32,308 nt of DNA from Rivihabitans pingtungensis (GTDB taxonomy: Bacteria; Pseudomonadota; Gammaproteobacteria; Burkholderiales; Aquaspirillaceae). Positions 17,007 through 22,574 of the stretch are shown in pieces; position 1 is the stretch's first letter, and every line of letters starts with the position of its first letter. The notes beneath the pieces are model-generated. The model was not told where the DNA came from and did no database searches. It was given only the letters and a program-made list of their open reading frames with translations. Position numbers and translations under genes: made by a program. Where the stretch lies: the NCBI RefSeq assembly GCF_003201855.1, contig NZ_QJKI01000008.1:1-32308 (forward strand), read 5' to 3'.

Positions 17007-17330
17007 CTAGGCTGGCGAGGTTTTCCAGCCGCCATCCGCTGTGCGGCGGTATACCGTCTGGCTAGTTTCACTCGGCGGATCATCCAGCAGATCCAGCTGG
17101 CCACCTGGCGCTGGGGCCCGTCGTGGCGTAAACGGCAGGCTCACCTCAGGGTTGGGGATCGCCGCCGGCGACAGCGTGCGCACGGCCTCGGTCATGGTCA
17201 CAAACACATGACCGCAAAACTCGTTGCGGCACACCCATGTGGTTTCGCGCAGCGTGGGGGTGATCTGCCGCGAGGTGCGGGCCATCGCTGGCCGGGAGCA
17301 GTGCGGGCAGTGGGTGCCGTGTGCGCTCAT
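17007..17330 (-). CDS. ogr: Ogr/Delta-family zinc-finger late transcription activator
   Basis: A 107-aa protein of the Ogr/Delta family, which recruits RNA polymerase (alpha subunit) to phage late promoters. The zinc finger is CPHCSRPAMARTSRQ, then VCRNEFCGHVFV, giving the characteristic C-x2-C ... C-x4-C spacing. ARTSRQIT and H-V-F-V-T match the family core. The tail is longer than in P2 Ogr (72 aa) and Pro-rich. AGGAG lies 8 bases before the ATG at 17330, and the start overlaps the upstream stop (ATGA). A much longer open frame upstream is a shadow. In P2, ogr lies beyond gene D; here it has moved into the early operon, so late genes are probably switched on directly by early transcription. 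Confidence 0.88.
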   Translation of the reverse strand: MSAHGTHCPHCSRPAMARTSRQITPTLRETTWVCRNEFCGHVFVTMTEAVRTLSPAAIPNPEVSLPFTPRRAPAPGGQLDLLDDPPSETSQTVYRRTADGGWKTSPA

Positions 17331-17788
17331 GGTTTGGGCTCCTGCTGCGTGGTGAACACCTGCAGCGAGAGCTGCAACATGCGGGTTACCTGGCTGCAGA
17401 TGTTCAGGCGTAGCTGTTCCAGCCGGGCGATTTCGCGGCCATCCAGCACGCCATCGGCGGTGGATTCGGTCCACTCGCGGGACAGCCGGCCCACCTCGTC
17501 CACCAGCTGCATGTACACCGCCATGATCTCCTCCACGCCCTGATCCTGCCCGGTTGGGATCGGCACAAACACCCCGCCCGCATCCGCCGCAATCGCCTCG
17601 GCAAACAGCGTGGTGCCGCTGTTGGCCTGCATCTGCCGCGCCTGGTGCACAGTGATCTCCTGGCCACGGCGCTCGTACACGCGGTTTTCCAGGGCATCCA
17701 GCGTCATCCCCAGGCTGGCCGCCATCGTGGCCCAGCCGCCAGGCATGGCGCGGCACATCTGCTGGTATGAGGTGCGGATGGTGTCCAT
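17327..17788 (-). CDS. Phage CII/YmfL-like regulatory protein
   Basis: A 153-aa protein. The N-terminal half (YQQMCRAMPGGWATMAASLGMTLDALENRVYERRGQE, cited here in part: GGWATMAASLGMTLDAL) reads as a helix-turn-helix of the phage CII / E. coli e14 YmfL type, and QARQMQANSGTTLFAEAIAA is also typical of that family. The C-terminal half is helical (VYMQLVDEVGRL; LRLNICSQVTRML) and likely oligomerises. The start at 17788 lies one base beyond the stop of the upstream gene. The position directly after the first early gene fits a regulator of the lysis/lysogeny decision. Assignment is by sequence pattern only. Confidence 0.72.
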   Translation of the reverse strand: MDTIRTSYQQMCRAMPGGWATMAASLGMTLDALENRVYERRGQEITVHQARQMQANSGTTLFAEAIAADAGGVFVPIPTGQDQGVEEIMAVYMQLVDEVGRLSREWTESTADGVLDGREIARLEQLRLNICSQVTRMLQLSLQVFTTQQEPKP

Positions 17789-17789
17789 G

Positions 17790-17993
17790 TCAGTGGCTCT
17801 CACCGGATTTGAGTATTTCCGTGGGTTTCGCCAGGCTGGCGCCGCGCAGGAAAATGGTTCTGGCCATGGATGACAGTGATTGGCCAGCCTCATGTGCCAG
17901 CGACTCAAGTTCATCCCGTTCGGCGGGCATCAGCCGCAGGTAGATAGGTTTGCGAGCAACGCCACGAGGCGCGCGTGATATCGGTTTGTGCAT
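17790..17993 (-). CDS. Ribbon-helix-helix (Arc-like) early regulator
   Basis: A 67-aa basic protein, first gene of the early operon. KPIYLRLMPAERDELESLAHEAGQSLSSMAR contains the ribbon-helix-helix pattern (quoted in two parts: KPIYLRLMPAERDELESL and AGQSLSSMARTIFLRG): a short strand followed by two helices, as in Arc and CopG. Such proteins dimerise and bind operators through the strand. Position next to the divergent promoter suggests a Cro-like function. The ATG at 17993 is 34 bases after the putative -10 box; no strong ribosome site. Confidence 0.72.
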   Translation of the reverse strand: MHKPISRAPRGVARKPIYLRLMPAERDELESLAHEAGQSLSSMARTIFLRGASLAKPTEILKSGESH

Positions 17994-18026
17994 TATTATG
18001 TCCGTGTATTGTGCGGCACTAACGAC

Positions 18027-18055
18027 ATTATCTACACGATTGTAGGTTTTTGCAA
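18027..18055 (-). promoter_or_regulatory. Early leftward promoter
   Basis: On the minus strand TTGCAA (18055-18050) and GATAAT (18032-18027) are spaced by 17 bases, close to the sigma-70 consensus. It drives the Arc-like gene and the whole early operon. It lies in the 72-base gap between divergent regulator genes. Confidence 0.7.
18032..18045. promoter_or_regulatory. Candidate operator between the -35 and -10 boxes
   Basis: CTACA-CGAT-TGTAG: two 5-base inverted arms separated by four bases, entirely within the early promoter spacer and just touching the -10 box. A repressor bound here would block the early promoter. Which regulator (cI-like or Arc-like) binds is not known. Confidence 0.45.
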
Positions 18056-18065
18056 GTGAAAGTTT

Positions 18066-18461
18066 ATGAACGTGGATTTTTTTGAACGGCTGATTGCTGA
18101 GCGCAAACGACTCGGTTGGCGACAGATTGATATGGCTGAGGCGGGAGGGGTGGCATCAAGTACCTACTCCAACTATGAAAAGGCGGGGGGGCGTATGCCT
18201 GACGCCAACGTGCTCATGACCTGGGCGACAAATGGTGTGGATGTGCAGTACCTGCTGACTGGTCTCCCAGAAACAGGGTCGCTGACCAACGCTGAATCGA
18301 ATCTGCTCTCACTGTTCAGGGCGCTGGACGAACGCGGCCAGGGCGCGGTGTTGGGTACGCTGTATGGCTACAACAACCCAGAGGCAGCCATTGCAGTGAC
18401 GATTGGCAACGTCCACGCCGTCAACAGCGTCGTGAATATTTCCGGGGTCAACAAACTATGA
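18066..18461 (+). CDS. cI-like prophage repressor (XRE family)
   Basis: A 131-aa protein. Residues about 5-65 form an XRE helix-turn-helix: FERLIAERKRLGWRQIDMAE, then GGVASSTYSNYEKAGGRMPD, then VLMTWATNGVDVQYLLTG. This matches repressors of P2-like and lambdoid prophages. There is no S24 peptidase domain, so induction by RecA-driven self-cleavage is not expected; a P2-C-like, non-SOS repressor fits. It is divergent from the early operon and reads away from it. Its last base pairs overlap the next gene as ATGA, so that gene is co-expressed in the lysogen. No strong ribosome site precedes the ATG. Confidence 0.82.
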   Translation: MNVDFFERLIAERKRLGWRQIDMAEAGGVASSTYSNYEKAGGRMPDANVLMTWATNGVDVQYLLTGLPETGSLTNAESNLLSLFRALDERGQGAVLGTLYGYNNPEAAIAVTIGNVHAVNSVVNISGVNKL

Positions 18462-19423
18462 TGGTCGATGTCATCATCGGAACTGTGTTCTGGGTGGTGG
18501 TCATCGCCTGGTATTTGCGCCGGCGGCGGCGCAAATCAGCCCATGTCCAGCCGTCTTCTACTGCATCTACCTCACCATCACCCAACAACCCCGAATCAGC
18601 ACTGCACCCGGTGGCCATCTTGCGCGAGCAACTGCGCCAGCACTGTAGAAGCATACTGGCTGATGGCTTGGTGGAAGAAGATGAACTGGTAGAGCTGCAC
18701 GCCTGGTTGAGCGCCCAGCCAGCGCTGGATGCCGAACCCAGCGTTCGCCGCCTGTCCGCCCAGCTGGGCGACGCCCTGGCCAAGGGCGCACTGAGCACCG
18801 GCCAGCGCCAGTCCATCGAGGACCAGCTGCAAAACCTGGCCGGCATCCGTCTGCCGGTTCGCACCCATGCCGTCCGCCCGGCCAGCCGGACAGCACTGCC
18901 CTACCTCGAAGGCCGTCAGCTCGACACCGTGCGCTTTGCCTACATCGACGCCACCGGCGAATACTCTGATCGCCGGGTGGTGGTTCGCCAGCTGGATGGC
19001 CTGTGTTTTCAGGGGCTATGCCTGAGCAGACGGGCCACCCGCACCTTCAGGCTGGACCGCGTGCAGGGCGACATCACCTCGGAAATCAGCGGTGAAGTGC
19101 AGGAACCCTGGGCCTGGGCGCGTGACCTGGCCAAACCCAAATCAAAACCAGCCCCAGGCAAGCCGGCCCCGCAAACCACCCCAGCGCCCGCCCCGGCAGC
19201 AGAGCTGGTGGGCGAAGTGCTGTTCACCGGCTTTGCCCGCGCCGAGCGCGACGCGCTGGAACAACTGGCCGACGCGCATCGCTGGCGCGTGCGCAAGTCC
19301 ATCACCAAAAACCTGACCGTGCTGGTGGCTGGGCCCCGTGCGGGAGAGGCCAAGCTCGCCCAGGCGCGGGCAGCGGGGGTGCAGGTGATGGATAGGGGGG
19401 CATTCGAGCTGCTGTGCAAATGA
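18458..19423 (+). CDS. Membrane-anchored TerB-like/WYL-like/BRCT protein, coupled to the repressor
   Basis: A 321-aa protein with an unusual layout. Residues 3-20 are a membrane segment followed by RRRRRK, so the rest should be cytoplasmic. Residues about 50-130 hold paired helices with the repeated pattern ILADGLVEEDELVEL and ALAKGALSTGQRQSIEDQL, as in TerB-like regions next to BRCT domains. Residues about 155-205 (VRFAYIDATGEYSDRRVVV ... LSRRATRTFRLDRV) resemble a WYL-type ligand-binding beta fold. A Pro/Ala linker leads to a C-terminal BRCT domain (VLFTGFARAERDALEQL ... NLTVLVAGPRAGEAKLAQA). Translation is coupled to the repressor (ATGATG over its TGA), so it is made in the lysogen. This suggests a conversion or defence gene. 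Domains are seen; the role is inferred. Confidence 0.8.
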   Translation: MMVDVIIGTVFWVVVIAWYLRRRRRKSAHVQPSSTASTSPSPNNPESALHPVAILREQLRQHCRSILADGLVEEDELVELHAWLSAQPALDAEPSVRRLSAQLGDALAKGALSTGQRQSIEDQLQNLAGIRLPVRTHAVRPASRTALPYLEGRQLDTVRFAYIDATGEYSDRRVVVRQLDGLCFQGLCLSRRATRTFRLDRVQGDITSEISGEVQEPWAWARDLAKPKSKPAPGKPAPQTTPAPAPAAELVGEVLFTGFARAERDALEQLADAHRWRVRKSITKNLTVLVAGPRAGEAKLAQARAAGVQVMDRGAFELLCK

Positions 19424-19426
19424 AAA

Positions 19427-19455
19427 GCGCCGCAGGCCAAGGTAGCCAGCGGCGC
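19427..19455 (-). terminator. Hairpin ending the leftward exported-protein transcript
   Basis: GCGCCGC (19427-19433) pairs with GCGGCGC (19449-19455), loop 15 bases; on the minus strand it is followed by TTTTC. It lies between the convergent ends of the BRCT gene and the small leftward ORF. Confidence 0.5.
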
Positions 19456-19480
19456 GGTTAACCCACTCACCCGGCAGGCG

Positions 19481-19579
19481 TCAGAACAGCACGCCGTTCA
19501 TCTCCTCCGTCACCGTCGCCAGCTTCTTGTGCAACGGCTCCAGCAGATTGCGCAGCGCCGCGCAGCTGGGCCCGCTCAC
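19481..19579 (-). CDS. Small ORF of 32 aa coupled to the exported-protein gene
   Basis: A GTG at 19579 overlaps the stop of the upstream gene as GTGA. The frame runs 32 codons (LLEPLHKKLATVTEEMNGVLF at its end, quoted in part as LLEPLHKKLATVTEEM) and stops at 19481. It reads as one amphipathic helix. The overlap matches how most genes in this prophage are joined, and a terminator hairpin follows. Too short for family recognition; may be chance. Confidence 0.4.
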   Translation of the reverse strand: MSGPSCAALRNLLEPLHKKLATVTEEMNGVLF

Positions 19580-20115
19580 TTCGGCTCCACCGACAAAATC
19601 ATGATGCCGCCCAGCGCCGGCAGAATCTGCAACTTGATCTTGCGGCCATCCCGGCTTTTCAGCACCGGTGCGGGGTCGTTGCGGTTTTTGTTGATGTTTT
19701 TAGCCAGCTGCTTGACCGCCGCCACCAGCCACTTGCCAGGGTTATCGGCATCGCCGCGCCAGGCCGGGAATGTATTGGCCAGCGTCACCGTAGCCGTCAT
19801 GTACGACAGCATTGCCGCCTGATTGTCGTCAGCGGGCATGCCGAACATCAGCGACCAGCGCGACACATTGCGCGCCGGGCCAATCACCTCCAGCGTGGAA
19901 ATTTTCGACAGTGTGACCATCTCCCGTGCCTCACCTGTAGCCAGCCGCGAATCCTCGCGTTTTTGCGGCTGCAAGCCATCAATCAGCTGCATGGTGGTGA
20001 TGCCCAGCCCCTGGCTGGCTGGGGCGGTGGCGGGGGGGCTGGTGGCCGCGTGGGTGGGCATGGACAACGGCAGCAACAGGCAGCACAGCAACGGGGCAAA
20101 GGACGGTATGCGCAT
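19576..20115 (-). CDS. Exported protein of unknown function, accessory gene
   Basis: A 179-aa protein with a signal peptide: MRIPS, then the hydrophobic core FAPLLCCLLLPLSM, then a likely cleavage after THA. The mature part starts with a Pro/Ala/Ser stretch, then an alpha/beta region (STLEVIGPARNVSRWSLMFG; AMLSYMTATVTLANTF) and a basic C-terminal part (KNINKNRNDPAPVLKSRDGRK) ending in hydrophobic strands. It should act in the periplasm. It runs opposite to the repressor transcript, so it has its own leftward promoter within 20116-20348. The ATG at 20115 is chosen because the signal peptide begins there. No family recognised. It is likely a lysogenic-conversion gene. Confidence 0.7.
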   Translation of the reverse strand: MRIPSFAPLLCCLLLPLSMPTHAATSPPATAPASQGLGITTMQLIDGLQPQKREDSRLATGEAREMVTLSKISTLEVIGPARNVSRWSLMFGMPADDNQAAMLSYMTATVTLANTFPAWRGDADNPGKWLVAAVKQLAKNINKNRNDPAPVLKSRDGRKIKLQILPALGGIMILSVEPK

Positions 20116-20224
20116 GGTGGGATCCGGCTTGAGTGGGTGGAAAGCCCTGATGGTACACCATCGCACGGAAAAGGATTTCTTGAGGAGGCTTGCAAAATCC
20201 TCTGCATGGTCTACAAATAAAAGC

Positions 20225-20261
20225 CCCGATGCAGCCAGGCGCAGTAGATGGCTGCATCGGG
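20225..20261 (-). terminator. Strong hairpin with leftward U-tract in the 20116-20348 gap
   Basis: CCCGATGCAGCCA (20225-20237) pairs perfectly with TGGCTGCATCGGG (20249-20261) around an 11-base loop. On the minus strand it runs into GCTTTTATTTG, a good U-tract. It may insulate the exported-protein gene from leftward late transcription. The rest of this 233-base gap must hold promoters for the genes on both sides, but I see no clear boxes. Confidence 0.65.
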
Positions 20262-20348
20262 ACTCGCTGCATTGTTACATAAAACTGCTGGTGTCTGGTT
20301 TTGCTGGTGGCAATGCAATCAATTGATTGATTTTTAAGGAAATGTTTC

Positions 20349-20699
20349 ATGCTAAAACCTATTAGCTATGATCGCAAGAACCAGGTTGTAACCTATGAAG
20401 TGTTCAGTAAAGTCGACGATGCAAGCAGGTTTGTCATCCAAGATCAGACGTTTGATCGCCAAGACAAGGTTTCAAACCGTCAACCGCATCAGTACACGTT
20501 CCCCTCGATTGCGTTAGAGCCTGGCGAGATTGTTAAGGTACACCTGACTGAAGAGGGGTCTTATGACTCCTACTGGGAGGGCAGGGTGTTTACCTATGAG
20601 CTGTTTGCTGGCTTTGCGAAAAACGCCATCAACCGCAATGGTGATACGGTTACGCTGTTGTACAAGTTTAATTCGGTTAATTTGCCGCCAACTCCATGA
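20349..20699 (+). CDS. Lamin-tail-like domain protein, accessory gene
   Basis: A 116-aa protein. HQYTFPSIALEPGEIVKVH and, near the end, NRNGDTVTLLYK fit the lamin-tail-domain pattern (Y-x-F-P ... L-x-P-G-x-x-x-x-x ... N-x-G-D-x-x-x-L-Y), an Ig-like beta sandwich. The N-terminal part (NQVVTYEVFSKVDDASRF) would be the first strands. No signal peptide. AAGGA precedes the ATG at 20349. The gene is clearly more AT-rich than its neighbours and is the only rightward gene among leftward late genes, with its own terminator. All of this points to recent acquisition. The domain call is by pattern; role unknown. Confidence 0.68.
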   Translation: MLKPISYDRKNQVVTYEVFSKVDDASRFVIQDQTFDRQDKVSNRQPHQYTFPSIALEPGEIVKVHLTEEGSYDSYWEGRVFTYELFAGFAKNAINRNGDTVTLLYKFNSVNLPPTP

Positions 20700-20758
20700 T
20701 CTGCCCCCTGGCCACCAGCGTAACCCTCTGGCGGCCCTCTTGCCGATGAACTATGCCC

Positions 20759-20779
20759 TGCCCTGCCGCAGGGCATTTT
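20759..20779 (+). terminator. Terminator after the lamin-tail-like gene
   Basis: TGCCCTG-CCG-CAGGGCA (20759-20775) followed by TTTTCATTT. It touches the end of the convergent HAD-like gene. Confidence 0.75.
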
Positions 20780-21108
20780 CATTTCCTCTTGCAGCAACCA
20801 GGGCAAACATAGCCACTGTTGCGTTTCACCCTGACGGCCTTGTCATCGTACAGCGCCGCCATATCCATGTCTTTCACATTGGTGATGGCCATGCCGCCCA
20901 GGCCATGCTGCGTCAACCACTGGCGAACCACCGGCAGCTGGGCCGGGTCGCCAGCGCGGGCGGTAAACAGCCTCACCTCGCGCCCAGCCGCCAGCCATTC
21001 CTGCACGCGCACCAGCATGGGCCGTATCGGTGCGCCAATCGCGCCAGCGTAATAGCTCTGGTACTCGGCCAGCGTGCCATCCAGGTCAACGCCTATCCAT
21101 CCCTTCAT
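20779..21108 (-). CDS. Small HAD-like phosphatase, last gene of the late tail operon
   Basis: A 109-aa HAD-superfamily protein. Motif I is GVDLDGTLAEY, motif II the Thr in LFTARAGD, then the Lys in ITNVKD and the acidic LYDDKA. It ends in a CPGCC cysteine cluster. Minimal size for a HAD without a cap. It is coupled to gene D by an ATGA overlap and has AGGGG before its ATG. Similar short HAD proteins are found in phages and are sometimes annotated as nucleotidases or polynucleotide 3'-phosphatases; the substrate here is unknown. Its place at the end of the tail operon means it is made late. Confidence 0.75.
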   Translation of the reverse strand: MKGWIGVDLDGTLAEYQSYYAGAIGAPIRPMLVRVQEWLAAGREVRLFTARAGDPAQLPVVRQWLTQHGLGGMAITNVKDMDMAALYDDKAVRVKRNSGYVCPGCCKRK

Positions 21109-22187
21109 TTCTTGCCCCTTTTGTTGTTACCAATTTCCAACTCCAATTTGCACCGCAACCCCCCATCGTCCAGCTCAAACTGCAATTCCGCCACCAGCCA
21201 GGTTCGGTCAATCTGAGGTTTGCCCCAGCCGCGCAGCGTCACCGACACCTCGGCGGTCATCGTCGGGTCGGCCACCGCCATCGCGTAGCTCATGGTGGCG
21301 TTGCCGCGCTGGATTTTGCGCAGCTCGGCATCAGCCGCCTGCTGTGCAGCCTGTTTGCTGGGATAGGTGTGGCGCATCACCTGCACATTGTCGCTGGCCT
21401 CGCCGGCGTCGTCAGCATGCTCGCTGGCGTCGTCCTGGCCACGATCGCTGCCGGCCAGCACCGTGCCGCGCTCGGCGCGCTGCACATCGTGATAGCTGGC
21501 GCGCACGCCGGCATAGTGGTCACGGTCGGCGGATTTGTAGTCGTGGGCGTCGCCGGCGGCGCGGGTCAGCGTCAGCTGCGGCATGGCTGCGCCGCTGGCG
21601 GTGGTGGATTCGCCAGCCGGGGCCAGCAGCAGCCGGCCGTGTTTGACGGTCATGATTGCGTCGTGCTGGCGGGCCAGCCGGGACAGCAGATTGATGTCGC
21701 TCTCGTCCGCCTGATCGACATGCGGGATGTCAATGCGGGCCAGGCTGGCGTTGATCACCGGGGTCAGTTTGTGGCGCTGAGCGATTGCGCGGGCAATCGC
21801 GCCCAGCGTGGTGCGGTGCCACGATTTTTCGCGTTTGGTCGACAACCCCTTGCGCAGGTCGGCGGCGCGGCATTTGATGCTCAGTTTATCCGGTGGGCCA
21901 GAGTGGCTAACCTCGTCCACCGTGTAGCTGCCACGGTCCACCAGCCCGCTGTGCTGATAGCCCAGCCACAGCGAGACTTTGGCCCCTTTCGGCGGGATGG
22001 CCAGCGCGCCATCGTGGTCGGATAGCTCCAGCGTCAGCTCGTCTGCGTCGCCGCCTCGTTTGTCGGTGAGCGTCAATTTGATCAGCCGGCTGCGCTGGCC
22101 GTCGCCACCAGCGATTTTCGGGGTGATGTCCTGGCCGTCCACCACCAGCCGGTAGATGGGGATGGGGTAGCTGCTCTCGGCAGTCAT
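21105..22187 (-). CDS. D: Late control protein D / tail hub protein (P2 gpD-like)
   Basis: A 360-aa protein of the P2 gpD family, the hub-like protein at the base of the tail tube. Recognisable parts: start YRLVVDGQDITPKI, RLIKLTLTDKRGGDADELTL, VSLWLGY, GSYTVDEVSHSGPPDKLSI, and DINLLSRLARQHDAIMTVK in the middle. WLVAELQFELDDGGL lies near the end. Full length for the family (about 350-390 aa). The start overlaps the U stop by ATGA. Fixes the end of the tail operon in P2 order. Confidence 0.92.
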   Translation of the reverse strand: MTAESSYPIPIYRLVVDGQDITPKIAGGDGQRSRLIKLTLTDKRGGDADELTLELSDHDGALAIPPKGAKVSLWLGYQHSGLVDRGSYTVDEVSHSGPPDKLSIKCRAADLRKGLSTKREKSWHRTTLGAIARAIAQRHKLTPVINASLARIDIPHVDQADESDINLLSRLARQHDAIMTVKHGRLLLAPAGESTTASGAAMPQLTLTRAAGDAHDYKSADRDHYAGVRASYHDVQRAERGTVLAGSDRGQDDASEHADDAGEASDNVQVMRHTYPSKQAAQQAADAELRKIQRGNATMSYAMAVADPTMTAEVSVTLRGWGKPQIDRTWLVAELQFELDDGGLRCKLELEIGNNKRGKK

Positions 22188-22573
22188 GGTTGGTCGTCCA
22201 CCCGTTTGAGTGTGAGCGAGAAATCAATCTCCAGCGGCGTGCCATCGGACAGCATGCTGGCGCGTTTTTCGGTGAGTTTTTCCAGCACATACCAGCCCCA
22301 CACCCGGCCGTTGCCGTCGATCAACACCTGCGGCGCGCCGGTGTCGGCCACCTCGCGTAGGGTGTCCAGGCTGTTGATGTCTGCGCCCAGCTCGGGGTAG
22401 AGCTGGCCTGGCAGGGTGATAGTTTCCTCGTCCTGCCCGGTGTACTGGTGGGCCGGGCGGTCGCCCACGCGGGATTGGCTGGCGTGTCGCCAGCCCTGCT
22501 CGCGGCTCAGCTCGTTCGGGGCGATGGTCGTGCGCCAGTCAAACACAAAATCGCCCCAGCTCATCAGTGGCAT
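22184..22573 (-). CDS. U: Tail protein U (P2 gpU-like)
   Basis: A 129-aa protein matching the gpU family, the tail-terminator-like protein of contractile phages: MSWGDFVFDW near the start, GQDEETITLPGQLYPEL, INSLDTLREVADTGAPQVLI, and GWYVLEKLTEKRA. The start at 22573 follows AGGGA; the ATG three codons later is an alternative. It starts one base after the T stop. Position between T and D is as in P2. Confidence 0.92.
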   Translation of the reverse strand: MPLMSWGDFVFDWRTTIAPNELSREQGWRHASQSRVGDRPAHQYTGQDEETITLPGQLYPELGADINSLDTLREVADTGAPQVLIDGNGRVWGWYVLEKLTEKRASMLSDGTPLEIDFSLTLKRVDDQP

Positions 22574-22574
22574 A

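Noticed and set aside
17331..17756. Upstream extension of the Ogr frame
   Set aside because: Shadow of the CII/YmfL-like gene; Ogr similarity begins only after 17330.
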